NCBI GenBank assembly: GCA_017508195.1
Contig: JAFVZL010000006.1
Span: 44,153-108,152, forward strand
Reading direction: 5' to 3'
DNA: 64,000 nt
From: Clostridia bacterium
Lineage (GTDB): Bacteria > Bacillota > Clostridia > Oscillospirales > CAG-272
The position numbers and the translations under genes are program-made. Numbering within the stretch: the stretch's first letter is position 1; every line of letters begins with the position of its first letter. Of this stretch, positions 8,248 through 17,867 are shown piece after piece. Under the pieces are notes generated by a model, which ran no database searches, was not told where the DNA came from, and saw only the letters and a program-made list of their open reading frames with translations.

Positions 8248-9617
8248 TGTGTGATCTCCTTTACGGAAAAGGTATTTTTTACGATTTTTCTTGCCTCACC
8301 GAGCGTTATTCCCTCATCTCTCATTATCTGCGAGAGAAGGTTACCCGTCGCGGTCGCTTCCATAAGCCCGATGAGAACGGGGCGCGCCGTGTATCGGGCG
8401 GTCAGCGAATTTAAGTAGCTGTCCTTACTTCCGCCGCCGACAATGTGTATATTCGATATTTTCTTACCGCTTATCTTCTCTATCTCCGAAAGCGTTGCCG
8501 CGTATGATGCCGCAAGCGAGTGATAGACCGATGAAAGAACGTCTCTGATAAGAAGCTCCTTATCGCCAAGATAGCTCCTTATTGCACCTATCATGCTGTC
8601 GGGATTAAGAAATACGGGGTCGGACGGGTCAATAAGACCGCGGTAGTCGCTCTCCATCGCCATATGCATCATTTCGTCATAGCTGATGCCGCCGCCAAGC
8701 TCGCGTCTGATGCTCTGGAAGAGCCACATTCCCATAATGTTTTTAAGGAATCGGTAGCGGTATTCAATACCGCCCTCGTTAGTGAAGTTTGCCGCGAGAG
8801 CCTCATCCGTGAGCACGGCATCTGTATTTTCGGTTCCGATAAGGCTCCAGGTGCCCGAGGATATGTATATGCTCTCTCCGTCAATAGGACAGGCGGCAAC
8901 GGCAGAGGCGGTGTCGTGTGTTGCCGATAGGGTGACGGTCGCAGAGTAGCCTGTCTCTCTCTCGACCTCGGGTGAAAAGCTGCCGACAGTATCCCCGGGA
9001 AGAGATAGTGCACGGAAGAGCTTCCTCGGTATACCGAGAGTGTCGAGTATGTCGGTATCCCATTCGCGCGTGATGGGCGAAACGAGATTCGTTGTCGTGG
9101 CGTTGGTGTACTCGTTTTTAAGTACGCCCGTAAGTCGGTAAGCAAGGTAGTCGGGTATCATAAGAAAATGCTCGGCATTATCGAGCCTGCCCGTCAGCTT
9201 ATCCGCGTAAAGCTGATAAATCGTGTTGAAGGGCTGCATCTGTATTCCCGTCAGACGGTAGAGCTCACTCTGCGGAATGATTTGTGCAACCTCTTTTGCA
9301 TACCGCTCTCCTCTAGGGTCACGATAGGACACGGCAGGAAGTATCTCGCGCATATCCTTATCCAAAAGAACGTAGTCGACACCCCAGGTATCAATAGCAA
9401 CGCTTTTCGGTACGTGTCCGAGCTCGCCCGCGCGCCTGATACCGCGCTTCACCTCACTGACGAGGCGCTCGATATCCCACGCCTTATAGCCGTCAATATC
9501 TATGATATTGTTTTCAAATCTGTATATCTCCTCAAGCACGAGCCGACCGTCCTCGATATGTCCGAGGATATGTCTGCCCGACGAGGCACCGATATCAATT
9601 GCGAGATAGTAGGTCAT
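8244..9617 (-). CDS. rhaB: Rhamnulokinase
   Basis: This 457-aa ASKHA-fold sugar kinase (FGGY family) phosphorylates L-rhamnulose. Motifs are the N-terminal phosphate loop AIDIGASSGR, IDTWGVDYVLLD with the catalytic Asp, SATHDTASAV, and the C-terminal adenosine motif HIVGGGSKDSYLN. The ATG at 9617 is preferred because GGGAGGTGAC precedes it closely; the longer in-frame version begins at a TTG with no site. It is the first gene of the operon and divergent from the AraC regulator. Confidence 0.95.
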   Translation of the reverse strand: MTYYLAIDIGASSGRHILGHIEDGRLVLEEIYRFENNIIDIDGYKAWDIERLVSEVKRGIRRAGELGHVPKSVAIDTWGVDYVLLDKDMREILPAVSYRDPRGERYAKEVAQIIPQSELYRLTGIQMQPFNTIYQLYADKLTGRLDNAEHFLMIPDYLAYRLTGVLKNEYTNATTTNLVSPITREWDTDILDTLGIPRKLFRALSLPGDTVGSFSPEVERETGYSATVTLSATHDTASAVAACPIDGESIYISSGTWSLIGTENTDAVLTDEALAANFTNEGGIEYRYRFLKNIMGMWLFQSIRRELGGGISYDEMMHMAMESDYRGLIDPSDPVFLNPDSMIGAIRSYLGDKELLIRDVLSSVYHSLAASYAATLSEIEKISGKKISNIHIVGGGSKDSYLNSLTARYTARPVLIGLMEATATGNLLSQIMRDEGITLGEARKIVKNTFSVKEITQ

Positions 9618-9646
9618 ATAGTCACCTCCCACAGTATTGCATATTA

Positions 9647-9655
9647 ATAATAGCA
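9647..9655 (-). promoter_or_regulatory. Extended -10 element for rhaBAD
   Basis: On the minus strand TGCTATTAT gives an extended -10 (TGn plus TATTAT) about 35 bp before the rhaB start. No good -35 box is present, as expected for a promoter that needs an activator such as the divergent AraC-family protein. Confidence 0.45.
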
Positions 9656-9710
9656 CATACGGTCGGAAAATAAAATAACGCATTTTGCTTAAAAAGTGTC
9701 CTTATTTGCG

Positions 9711-9739
9711 TTGACTTTGATGAAAAAGCATTGTATAAT
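9711..9739 (+). promoter_or_regulatory. Sigma-A promoter for the AraC-family regulator
   Basis: TTGACT (9711-9716) and a perfect TATAAT (9734-9739) are spaced by 17 bp, about 40 bp ahead of the regulator ATG. Confidence 0.8.
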
Positions 9740-9779
9740 GAAATAAAGAGGAAAAAACATAATTGCCGCGAGGTATAAT

Positions 9780-10748
9780 ATGATAAAACAGGAAATATTA
9801 GAGAGGCTGAAGCCCGTTACCGATGAGGAGCGCGCTATACTCGACGGTAGGACTACCGTGGATACGAGCATATACACACTCGAGGATAAGAGCGTTATCA
9901 GCTCGAAGAAGCTCCTCGGTGATACCAAGCAGATAAGCGTAAGGCTCCACACAAGATTTATACACTTCCCCGAGCATACGCACGACTTTGTCGAGGCGGT
10001 ATACATGTGCTCGGGTAAGACGAGTCATATCATAAACGGCAAGGAGCTGTGCCTCGGTGAGGGTGAGCTGCTCTTTCTCGGTCAGGGCGCGAGCCAGGAG
10101 ATACTCCCCGCGGGTGAGGATGACGTTGCCGTAAACTTCATAATACTCCCCTCCTTTTTCAATAAAACGCTCGAGATGCTCGGTGCCGAGGACAGCCCTA
10201 TAAAGGACTTCATCCTCGAGTCGCTTCTTGGCGGTGAGAACCGAGGATATCTGCACTTCAAGGTAAAGGACGTGCTGCCCGTACAGAATCTTGTCGAAAA
10301 TCTCATCTGGACGCTTATGAGCGAGATGCCCAACAAGAGAAATATCAATCAGACTACAATGGGCTTGTTATTTATGCAGCTGCTGAACCACACCGATAAG
10401 CTCGTTTACGAGAGGCGCGAGGATGCCGCTATCATGGGCATATTCAGATATATAGAGGAAAACTATCGCTCGGGCAGCCTCAAAGAGGCGGCGCAGCTCT
10501 TGCATTACGATTTTTACTGGCTGAGTCACGAGATACACGAAAGAACGGGTATGACGTATACCGAGCATCTGCAAAGAAAGCGACTTTCGCAAGCCGCCTA
10601 CCTGCTAAAAACTACCCGAATGCCCGTCGAGTCTGTCGCAGAGGCGGTCGGATACGAAAACAAAAGCTATTTCCACCGCATTTTCACCCAAAAATTCGGA
10701 ACGACACCGAAAAAATACAGAGTGTCCTGCATAGAAAAAGAGTTGTAA
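9780..10748 (+). CDS. AraC-family regulator, probable rhamnose regulator
   Basis: The 322-aa protein has an N-terminal cupin-type sensor (about residues 50-130, around FIHFPEHTHDFVEAVYMCSG) and a C-terminal pair of helix-turn-helix motifs (about 220-320, ending GYENKSYFHRIFTQKFGTTPKKYR). It is divergent from rhaBAD with a shared 160-bp control region, the usual position of the rhaS/rhaR-type activator. That it senses rhamnose is inferred from context only. The ATG at 9780 has GAGGT just upstream. It ends before a strong bidirectional terminator. Confidence 0.85.
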   Translation: MIKQEILERLKPVTDEERAILDGRTTVDTSIYTLEDKSVISSKKLLGDTKQISVRLHTRFIHFPEHTHDFVEAVYMCSGKTSHIINGKELCLGEGELLFLGQGASQEILPAGEDDVAVNFIILPSFFNKTLEMLGAEDSPIKDFILESLLGGENRGYLHFKVKDVLPVQNLVENLIWTLMSEMPNKRNINQTTMGLLFMQLLNHTDKLVYERREDAAIMGIFRYIEENYRSGSLKEAAQLLHYDFYWLSHEIHERTGMTYTEHLQRKRLSQAAYLLKTTRMPVESVAEAVGYENKSYFHRIFTQKFGTTPKKYRVSCIEKEL

Positions 10749-10767
10749 TGCTCTCGGGATAAAAAAC

Positions 10768-10806
10768 AAGCTCCAAAGCGACCTGGCTGCTTTGGAGCTT
10801 TTTTAA
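10768..10806. terminator. Terminator after the AraC-family gene
   Basis: AAGCTCCAAAGC (10768-10779) pairs with GCTTTGGAGCTT (10789-10800), followed by T6 on the plus strand and preceded by A-rich sequence, so it can also serve the minus-strand helix-turn-helix gene. Confidence 0.9.
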
Positions 10807-10813
10807 ATAAATC

Positions 10814-11011
10814 TTACGGCTTATACTCTGCTATATCTTCGATTTTACAATCAAGGGCTGCGCAAAGCTTGTCAAGTGTCTTTGTTTCTATATTATCATT
10901 AGCTTTAAGACGGCGCACCGTCTTGCTGTCTATACCACACACCTCGCGAAGCTTATAAGTAGATACGCCCTTTTCCCTCATTGTTTTCCAAAGCTTATCG
11001 AATACTATCAT
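10814..11011 (-). CDS. XRE/Cro-type helix-turn-helix protein (65 aa)
   Basis: The whole protein is one compact Cro/C1-type domain: STYKLREVCGIDSKTVRRLK forms the helix-turn-helix and KTLDKLCAALDCKIEDIAEY the last helices. Stand-alone XRE proteins of this size regulate nearby genes, toxins or mobile elements in Firmicutes. No partner gene overlaps it here, so the target is unknown. The ATG at 11011 follows a weak GGGG site. It lies downstream of mutS2 on the same strand with a gap of about 110 bp. Confidence 0.85.
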   Translation of the reverse strand: MIVFDKLWKTMREKGVSTYKLREVCGIDSKTVRRLKANDNIETKTLDKLCAALDCKIEDIAEYKP

Positions 11012-11120
11012 TGTAACCCCCGTATTTGAAGTAGCTTCCGTGGACCGACGAGCTCAGAGCCGAAGCACTTGAATATCATGCTTCCACCCGAAAAACAGTT
11101 CTTATTGGCATGATGATGCG

Positions 11121-13526
11121 TTATCGCTTCAGCTCAATGACGGTGACACCTGCGTCACCCTCACCGTACTCACCGTGGCGGTAGGACTTGATGCGCTTAT
11201 CGCTCTTGAAATACTTCCAAAGGGCGGCACGGAGAGCACCCGTTCCCTTTCCGTGTATTATCCGGACGAAGCCGATGCTCGCGAGTATGGCATCATCGAG
11301 ATACTTATCTACAACGAACCATGCATCGTCGCCTATCATTCCTCGAACGTCGATCTCGGTCTTGAAGGTCGATACGATAGATCGCTTGACCTTGCCCTCG
11401 GAGACCTTCGGGGCGGTCTCGCCCTTGCGCTTGAACTGCACACCGTCCTCGATGAGTCGGAGCTTATCGGGGCTGACCTTCGTTTTAAGAATTCCCGCTG
11501 TGACGGAGATCTCGCCCTTCTTGTCGGCAAGGGCGGTTACAACGCCTTCCTTGCCTATGGTAACGAGGCATACCTTATCTCCAACCTTCAAGGGTCTTGG
11601 GAGCACGTAGCCATCGTCAAGCGACACCTCCCGCACGTCAACGCCCTCGAAGAGCGCACCGCTCTCGCGGAGCCTTCTCTGTACCTCCTCACGGGCACGG
11701 CGCGTCATCTCATCGCGCTTATCGCGGTTCTCCTGCTTCTTTATATCCTCAAGCTGACGGAAGATAAACTCGCTCGACGCGCGTGCGCTATCGAGTATCT
11801 GCCTAGCTTTAAGTACCATTTTCTGAATTTCATCCTCGCTACGCGCTATCTTCGCGTTCAGCTCGCGCTCGGACTTTTCCTTGTATTCCTCGAGCTCTCG
11901 GCGCAGTCTTTCTGCGGTGTCGCGCTCGCGCTCCATTACCATTCTCGACTCATCGAGTCTCTCGATAACATCCTCAAATCTCTTGGTATCCTTCTCGATA
12001 AGACTCTCTGCGCGGCGTATGATATCCTCACCTATACCGAGCTTTTCGGAGATGGCAAAGGCGTTGGATTTTCCCGGTGTGCCGACAACAAGCTTGTAGG
12101 TCGGGCGAAGCGTTTCAACGTCAAATTCGCAGGATGCGTTCTGCACTCCGGGAGTCTCAAGAGCATATACCTTAAGCTCAGCATAGTGTGTGGTCGAGGC
12201 GGAAAGCGCGCCTCTTTCCATCGTGCGCTCGAGTATGGCAATAGCGAGTGCGGCACCCTCTACGGGGTCTGTTCCAGCACCAAGCTCGTCAAAGAGAACG
12301 AGAGAACGGTCTGTAACCTTGTCGAGTATATCGACAACGGTGACCATGTGTGAGGAGAAGGTAGAGAGCGATGCCTCGATGCTCTGCTCGTCACCTATAT
12401 CGACAAGTACCTCGCTGAATACTCCGATGCGCGACTCTGCGAGAGCCGGTATCTGAAGCCCGGACTGTGCCATAAGAACGAAGAGTCCGAGTGTTTTAAG
12501 AGTTACGGTCTTACCGCCCGTGTTGGGTCCTGTGATGATCAGCGTTTTGAATTCACCGCCGATCTGCACGTCTATCGGAACTACCTTATCCCTCGGTATG
12601 AGGGGATGGCGTGCGCGCTTCAAGTCTATAAGCTGAGATGAGGTTATCTCGGGCATCTCGGCGCGCATCGACATAGCGAGCGAGCCGCAGGCAAATGCAA
12701 AGGCAAGCTCGGTAATATTGTGGTAATTAAGAGATATTGCCGACGAGAATTCGGCAACCTCTGCCGAGAGAGCCGAGAGTATTCTCTCTATCTCGTGCGA
12801 CTCGCGAGAGGCAAGCTCGCGAAGCTCGTTATTCGCCTCAACGACAGCCATAGGCTCGACAAAGAGCGTCGCACCCGTCGATGAGGTATCGTGAACGAGG
12901 CCTCGCATCTCGTTTTTATATTCAGCCTTGACGGGAACGACGTATCTGCCGTTTCGCATCGTGACAATATTCTCCTGCAAATACTTAAGCCTTACACCGC
13001 CGATATAGCTCTGAAGAGTATCCTTTATACGGTTGTTCGTAGCGCGTATCTTTCTGCGTATGTCAGCAAGCTCAGTGCTCGCCTCGTCTGCGATAAGATC
13101 CTCTGATATTATCGAACGGGTTATCGTATCCTCTAAGGATCTGTTCGGGATAAGGCGCAAAAAGATCTCATCGAGCGACGTATCAAAGAGCTTGTCGGTA
13201 TTGATATAATCGAGCATCATCCTCGACGAGCGAAGAAGAGATGCTATGTCGAGAAGCTCTCTCGGAGAGAGCACCGCGCCCTTATATGCGCGCTCGGATG
13301 CGGAAAGAGTATCCTCGGGTGCGCTGAAGGACGGAAAGCCCTTGGCATTTATCAACCTCTTTGCATCGTCGGTCCTTCTCTGCCTTTCCCTTACGGTATC
13401 AAGGTCGTCTGACGGCATCAGCGCACGCGCGCGTGCCTTCGCGCCCTCGGTGTGGGCGCACTCAACGAGCATTTCGGTTATTTTATCAAATTCAAGAGTT
13501 GAGAGCGTTTTGCCCGTGAAAATCAT
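11121..13526 (-). CDS. mutS2: Endonuclease MutS2
   Basis: This 801-aa protein is the MutS-like ATPase that lacks the mismatch-reading domain and carries a C-terminal Smr nuclease domain. The core domain and levers span about residues 1-300. The Walker A motif GPNTGGKT is at 333-340, the Walker B LVLFDELGAGTDP lies near 410, and a long charged coiled coil runs from about 510 to 630. The Smr domain begins near 720 (IDVRGM, then RIIHGKGTGALR). In B. subtilis MutS2 acts in ribosome rescue, while in other species it suppresses recombination. It is the last gene of the operon; its ATG directly follows the recO stop. Confidence 0.96.
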   Translation of the reverse strand: MIFTGKTLSTLEFDKITEMLVECAHTEGAKARARALMPSDDLDTVRERQRRTDDAKRLINAKGFPSFSAPEDTLSASERAYKGAVLSPRELLDIASLLRSSRMMLDYINTDKLFDTSLDEIFLRLIPNRSLEDTITRSIISEDLIADEASTELADIRRKIRATNNRIKDTLQSYIGGVRLKYLQENIVTMRNGRYVVPVKAEYKNEMRGLVHDTSSTGATLFVEPMAVVEANNELRELASRESHEIERILSALSAEVAEFSSAISLNYHNITELAFAFACGSLAMSMRAEMPEITSSQLIDLKRARHPLIPRDKVVPIDVQIGGEFKTLIITGPNTGGKTVTLKTLGLFVLMAQSGLQIPALAESRIGVFSEVLVDIGDEQSIEASLSTFSSHMVTVVDILDKVTDRSLVLFDELGAGTDPVEGAALAIAILERTMERGALSASTTHYAELKVYALETPGVQNASCEFDVETLRPTYKLVVGTPGKSNAFAISEKLGIGEDIIRRAESLIEKDTKRFEDVIERLDESRMVMERERDTAERLRRELEEYKEKSERELNAKIARSEDEIQKMVLKARQILDSARASSEFIFRQLEDIKKQENRDKRDEMTRRAREEVQRRLRESGALFEGVDVREVSLDDGYVLPRPLKVGDKVCLVTIGKEGVVTALADKKGEISVTAGILKTKVSPDKLRLIEDGVQFKRKGETAPKVSEGKVKRSIVSTFKTEIDVRGMIGDDAWFVVDKYLDDAILASIGFVRIIHGKGTGALRAALWKYFKSDKRIKSYRHGEYGEGDAGVTVIELKR

Positions 13527-14306
13527 TTATCTCTTTACCTCGTTGTAAAAATCAAGCGTTCTGAAGCCACGCTCCAGATGGTGTAACAAATATGCCTCGG
13601 ATGCCCTCGAAAACAAGTGCATATCCTCATCGGCAAGATTATAGGAAAAAATTCTCTCAATAGGAGAATATATGGAGTAATTCAACGCCGTGCGCGCACC
13701 GGGTGAGAGGATATACACAATATGGCTCTCGTGTTCCTCGCTGACAGTCTCGTGACGTCTCTCTTTTTTCCTGTAGCACTCCCTGCACTCGGCAACACCC
13801 GCCATGACGTCAAAGTAGAAGTCACCCTCGCGCTCGTCACAATCGTGACAGGAGAGGATATCGGGCATAAAGCCGAGAATACTTGCTACGCGTATCTCGA
13901 AGGATGCCTTTACCTTTTCGGCAGTGCTCACCCCCTCGGATAGCGCATAGAGCGCGTTAAGAGAAAGGCGAAGCAGATCAGGCTCGGGGTCGGTAGTACC
14001 GACAGCCGATAGCACCTCCATTATATATGCACCGAGCGCGATACCGTCTATCGACGAGCGAAGCCCGAAGAAAAGCTCAATGCACTCGGCATCGTTTACA
14101 TAGTATTTATCATTTCTTTCCACAAGAATGAAGGTAGAGTAGCAGTACTCGGTCGTACCCGTATTCTTCTTGTTGGTGATCTTTTTCGCGCCCTTTGCCA
14201 TAGCACCGATAAGACCGAGCTTATCGGTATAGAGCGTGAGCATTCTGTCGCTCTCCCCCACGTCAACTACGCGGAGAACGAGCCCCTTTACCTCAACTGA
14301 TTTCAT
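13527..14306 (-). CDS. recO: DNA repair protein RecO
   Basis: This 259-aa mediator loads RecA on SSB-coated DNA with RecF and RecR. The N-terminal OB fold is recognised by VKGLVLRVVDVGESDRMLTLYT. A zinc-finger is formed by CHDCDE and, about 20 residues later, CREC (near 155-180). The start overlaps the era stop by one base (TAATG). The recR partner is at 22623-23231. Confidence 0.95.
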   Translation of the reverse strand: MKSVEVKGLVLRVVDVGESDRMLTLYTDKLGLIGAMAKGAKKITNKKNTGTTEYCYSTFILVERNDKYYVNDAECIELFFGLRSSIDGIALGAYIMEVLSAVGTTDPEPDLLRLSLNALYALSEGVSTAEKVKASFEIRVASILGFMPDILSCHDCDEREGDFYFDVMAGVAECRECYRKKERRHETVSEEHESHIVYILSPGARTALNYSIYSPIERIFSYNLADEDMHLFSRASEAYLLHHLERGFRTLDFYNEVKR

Positions 14307-15193
14307 TAAAGCTCTTCCGTATAGCCAAAGTTAGTGATGCTGAACTCGCTCTCGCGCCAATTCTCCTTTACTCTAACGTAAAGGTCGAGATAGACGGTAG
14401 TGCCGAGCATAGCCTCGATGTCCTCGCGCGCTCTCACGCCTACGGTTTTAATGGTCGCACCGTGCTTACCTATGATTATTCCCTTGTGTGACTGCTTCTC
14501 GCAGTATATCTCGGCGCGGATAGCGACAGAGTTCTTCTTCTCGCTCCACTCCTCGATGGTAACGGCGGTGCCGTGAGGTATCTCCTCATCGAGTATTCTG
14601 AGCAGCTTCTCTCTGATAATTTCTGCCGCGACCTGTCTTTCGGGCTGGTCTGTGATCATGTCGGGGGAGAATAGCCAATCGCTCTCGTAAAGATACTGCT
14701 TGCACTCGTCCATGAGGATATCAACGCCCTTACCGCTCTTCGCACTCACGGGTATGACGGCATCAAAATCGAATGCTTCGGCATACGCGCTGATGGTTCT
14801 CGCGATATTGGCGCTTCTTACGGAATCTATCTTGTTTATGACGAGAATGGCGCTCATACCGTTCGCCTTGAAGCTCTTTATAAGCTCTGCCTCGATATCT
14901 CCCACCGCCTCGCGCGCTTCAACAACAAGGATAGCGGCATCTACTCCGCCGAGCGTCTCTCTTGCGGTCTTTACCATATAGTCACCGAGCCTTGTCCTCG
15001 GCTTATGCATACCGGGAGTATCGAGAAATACGAACTGATCCTCGTCCTTCGTGTAGATACCGGTAATACGGTTTCTCGTTGTCTGCGGCTTCTTCGATAC
15101 TATTGCTATCCTCTCTCCTACGATGGCGTTGAGAAGCGTCGATTTACCTACGTTGGGTCTGCCCACTATTGCAATAAAAGCACTTTTCGTCAT
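14306..15193 (-). CDS. era: GTPase Era
   Basis: This 295-aa GTPase binds 16S rRNA and helps mature the 30S subunit. G motifs are GRPNVGKST (G1), the DTPGMHKP region (G3) and NKID (G4); the C-terminal KH domain contains GKHGATIKTVGVRAR. The ATG at 15193 is taken because GGAGA lies 7 nt upstream and it overlaps the ybeY stop (TAATG). It sits with ybeY and phoH, the usual ribosome-maturation cluster. Confidence 0.96.
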   Translation of the reverse strand: MTKSAFIAIVGRPNVGKSTLLNAIVGERIAIVSKKPQTTRNRITGIYTKDEDQFVFLDTPGMHKPRTRLGDYMVKTARETLGGVDAAILVVEAREAVGDIEAELIKSFKANGMSAILVINKIDSVRSANIARTISAYAEAFDFDAVIPVSAKSGKGVDILMDECKQYLYESDWLFSPDMITDQPERQVAAEIIREKLLRILDEEIPHGTAVTIEEWSEKKNSVAIRAEIYCEKQSHKGIIIGKHGATIKTVGVRAREDIEAMLGTTVYLDLYVRVKENWRESEFSITNFGYTEEL

Positions 15194-15678
15194 TACAGTG
15201 TCTCCAAATCTTCTTCGATAAGCTTTATGATCTCTCTTTGCAGTCTGCACTGCTCCTCGTCATCCTCGGGTGAGCGCTCGTGGTCGTAGCCGAGAAGATG
15301 AAGCGTCGAGTGGATGGAAAGGAATGCGACCTCACGGATAAAGCTGTTTCCAAGCTCCTCTGCCTGCTCGCGTGCGCGCTCAAGGGAGATAACGATATCT
15401 CCGAGCTCTACGGGAAGGTCATCACCCGTATCGAAAAGCTCCTCTCTCTCGTACATCGGGAACGAGAGCACGTCGGTATGCCTGTCCACCCCGCGGTGCT
15501 CGGCATTGAGCACTCTTATGTAGGAGTTATCGGTAAAGGTAAGCGATATCTCCACGGGTGCGGGAAAATCAAGATATTCAAGGGTGGCATCGATAGCCAT
15601 TCTTACAGCGAGCTTGAGGCGGTAGTCAGCCTCGGGGAGCTCGGCGGTCTTTCTGAAAATTATAAACAAGTCTGTCAT
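15193..15678 (-). CDS. ybeY: Endoribonuclease YbeY
   Basis: This 161-aa metalloprotein takes part in 16S rRNA 3'-end maturation and 70S quality control. The zinc motif HSTLHLLGYDHERS matches the family signature HxxxHxxGxxH. Its start overlaps the phoH stop (TAATG) and its stop overlaps era, giving a tightly coupled phoH-ybeY-era series. Confidence 0.96.
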   Translation of the reverse strand: MTDLFIIFRKTAELPEADYRLKLAVRMAIDATLEYLDFPAPVEISLTFTDNSYIRVLNAEHRGVDRHTDVLSFPMYEREELFDTGDDLPVELGDIVISLERAREQAEELGNSFIREVAFLSIHSTLHLLGYDHERSPEDDEEQCRLQREIIKLIEEDLETL

Positions 15679-16682
15679 TACTGCTTCTCCTTTTTTGCCG
15701 TGCGAGCCTCGGCTCTCTGCCTCTCGTATGCCTCATAAGCACTTATTATTTTACGCACGAGTCTGTGTCTTACTACGTCACGCTCGGTAAACTCAAATAT
15801 AGATATGCCGTCAATGTCTGCAAGAACGCGCTTGGCAATAGCGAGACCGCTACGCTTCCCTTCCGGAAGGTCGGTCTGCGAGAGGTCGCCCGTAACTATT
15901 GCCTTAGAGTTAAAGCCGAGTCTTGTCAGGAACATCTTCATCTGCTCGGGCGTCGTATTCTGCGCCTCATCGAGAATAATAAAGGAATCGTCGAGCGTCC
16001 TGCCTCGCATATATGCAAGAGGTGCAATTTCTATCGTTCCTCTTTCACGGTGCCTTTGATAATTCTCGGGGCCGAGCATCTCAAAAAGTGCATCGTATAA
16101 AGGTCTGAGGTACGGATCTATCTTACTTGAGAGGTCACCCGGAAGAAATCCGAGATGCTCTCCAGCCTCGACCGCGGGACGGGTAAGGATTATCCTCGAT
16201 ACCTGCTTCTCCCTGAGTGCTTCGACAGCCATAGCTACGGCGAGGAAGGTCTTACCCGTACCTGCGGGACCAAGACCCAAGACGATAGTATTCTTCTTTA
16301 TGGCCTCAACGTACTTTTTCTGACCGATGGTCTTTGCCTTTATCGGCTTGCCGCGGTTGGTGACGGCAATTATAGAGCCGGTGGGCGTATCCTCGCTATC
16401 CTCTACCCCGTCTCCGACAAGCCCGATAACGTACTCGACACTCTCCTCGGAAAGCGTCTCACCGTCACCGATGATCCTTTTAAGGTACTCGAGCACGCGC
16501 ACTGCCGATTCAACTCCCTTGGGTTCTCCCACGACAGAGAGCGCATCGCCCATCTCGGCATTGCCGTTTCTGTTGGATATACGCACCTCAAAGGCGCGCT
16601 CTATCATTCTTATATTTGCATCGAAAGCACCGAAAAGTGCCGAGGTAGCCTCGTTGGACTGCGTAAGAACGATCTTTTCCAT
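15678..16682 (-). CDS. phoH: PhoH family protein (PhoH-like ATPase)
   Basis: The 334-aa protein has an N-terminal KH-like region (about 1-100) and a P-loop ATPase domain. Walker A is GPAGTGKT (near 140), Walker B is FIILDEAQNTT, and TGDLSQ is a conserved sensor. PhoH-like proteins are linked genetically to YbeY and RNA processing. The ATG at 16682 has AGGAG immediately upstream. In Bacillus a pgpH-type gene lies between phoH and ybeY; it is missing here. Confidence 0.93.
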   Translation of the reverse strand: MEKIVLTQSNEATSALFGAFDANIRMIERAFEVRISNRNGNAEMGDALSVVGEPKGVESAVRVLEYLKRIIGDGETLSEESVEYVIGLVGDGVEDSEDTPTGSIIAVTNRGKPIKAKTIGQKKYVEAIKKNTIVLGLGPAGTGKTFLAVAMAVEALREKQVSRIILTRPAVEAGEHLGFLPGDLSSKIDPYLRPLYDALFEMLGPENYQRHRERGTIEIAPLAYMRGRTLDDSFIILDEAQNTTPEQMKMFLTRLGFNSKAIVTGDLSQTDLPEGKRSGLAIAKRVLADIDGISIFEFTERDVVRHRLVRKIISAYEAYERQRAEARTAKKEKQ

Positions 16683-16703
16683 TCCTTCTCCTTAGCTTCT
16701 CAT

Positions 16704-17867
16704 TCATCCGAGATCAATACCAACCTCGGTAGTAATATCCGTTACATAGACGTAGTCGGCACGGAGAGTATAGCCACCATCGGTATATTTCCCACTCGTG
16801 CCAAGCTTGATAAGATCGCGGCCGTCAAGCTCGTCACGGAGGGTAGTATCGAGCCTCTCCTTTGCGAGAAACGGCAATTCAGCTTCGTCATACAGCTCCG
16901 TTACCGTGCTCACGCTTGCCATATATCCGCGCCTTATCTTAAAGGGCAGCCTGTACTTATCAAAAAGCAGGCATTCTTCCTCATTTTCTATTATAACACA
17001 ACCTTCAGGCAAATTACCATAGTTTTTAAAAATATTTATAGGAAAGCCAAAAAGCTCTACTACAAGCTCGCTCATCTCACCTATCTCTGTCACCTCTTTA
17101 TCCTCGCTCGAGCTCACGCGCGACTCTATGCTTCCCGTCACCCTCGCCCTTACCGTTCCCTCGGCACGAACGAGATAGCTATTATTTTCTGTATCTATAA
17201 CTCCGCTGATGAGGATATCTCCCTTTCTTACGGTATCACCAACCTTTACAAGAGCTTTCCCCTCGCTGACGGTTATCTCGTCTATCACACCGTCTTGGGT
17301 AGCGATTATGTTCGAGGCGGAATAAGGCGTATCCACGGGTAGGCGATACCCCTCCTTTTCAAGAGCTAAGACGTATGCCACCGTGCCACGCCTGTTAATG
17401 TGAACAAATGCAAGCTCGGGATATTTTGACAACACTCTGTTTTCTATTTCTTCTAAGTCGGCTGCTGCCCAGACGGTGCCGACGCCGAAGCCCGTATCCT
17501 CGAGCATTTCCCTGACCTCACTCTCGCTGAAGCCGCTCTCCGAGTCGAGCCTGACGTCCCAGACCAGTCCAGAGAGAAGCAAAACGCCTACTGTCACAAT
17601 AATAGCGGTGATAAGCACCGCCAGATGAGAGCGCAGTCCCATAAGCCAAGCCGGCAGCCCCATAAGCTCACTCGCAGAAAACCGTACTCTGCCACCGGAA
17701 TAGACGTAGAGCGCTTTATAGTCGCTCTCGCGGATGATGAAATCTCCGTTTTTCTCACCTATCGCCGAGATACCGAGGGTGAGCAGTGCATTTACAAGAC
17801 GCGGTCGCATATCCCCCTCGGCAGAAACTCGGCGGTAACCAAAAAGATAGTGCTCAATCCCTGCCAT
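16704..17867 (-). CDS. yqfD: Sporulation protein YqfD
   Basis: This 387-aa membrane protein is conserved in endospore formers and is expressed in the mother cell in Bacillus. One transmembrane helix (about residues 82-103, HLAVLITAIIVTVGVLLLSG) anchors a large region with POTRA-like features (FSESEVREMLEDTGFGVGT). The ATG at 17867 has GGAG 7 nt upstream; a TTG two codons earlier is less likely. It overlaps yqfC by 14 nt. Its precise biochemical role is unknown. Confidence 0.9.
   Translation of the reverse strand: MAGIEHYLFGYRRVSAEGDMRPRLVNALLTLGISAIGEKNGDFIIRESDYKALYVYSGGRVRFSASELMGLPAWLMGLRSHLAVLITAIIVTVGVLLLSGLVWDVRLDSESGFSESEVREMLEDTGFGVGTVWAAADLEEIENRVLSKYPELAFVHINRRGTVAYVLALEKEGYRLPVDTPYSASNIIATQDGVIDEITVSEGKALVKVGDTVRKGDILISGVIDTENNSYLVRAEGTVRARVTGSIESRVSSSEDKEVTEIGEMSELVVELFGFPINIFKNYGNLPEGCVIIENEEECLLFDKYRLPFKIRRGYMASVSTVTELYDEAELPFLAKERLDTTLRDELDGRDLIKLGTSGKYTDGGYTLRADYVYVTDITTEVGIDLG

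Noticed and set aside
11175-12353. 392-codon plus-strand ORF opposite mutS2
   Set aside because: Shadow frame without start signals, antisense to the MutS2 ATPase and Smr domains.
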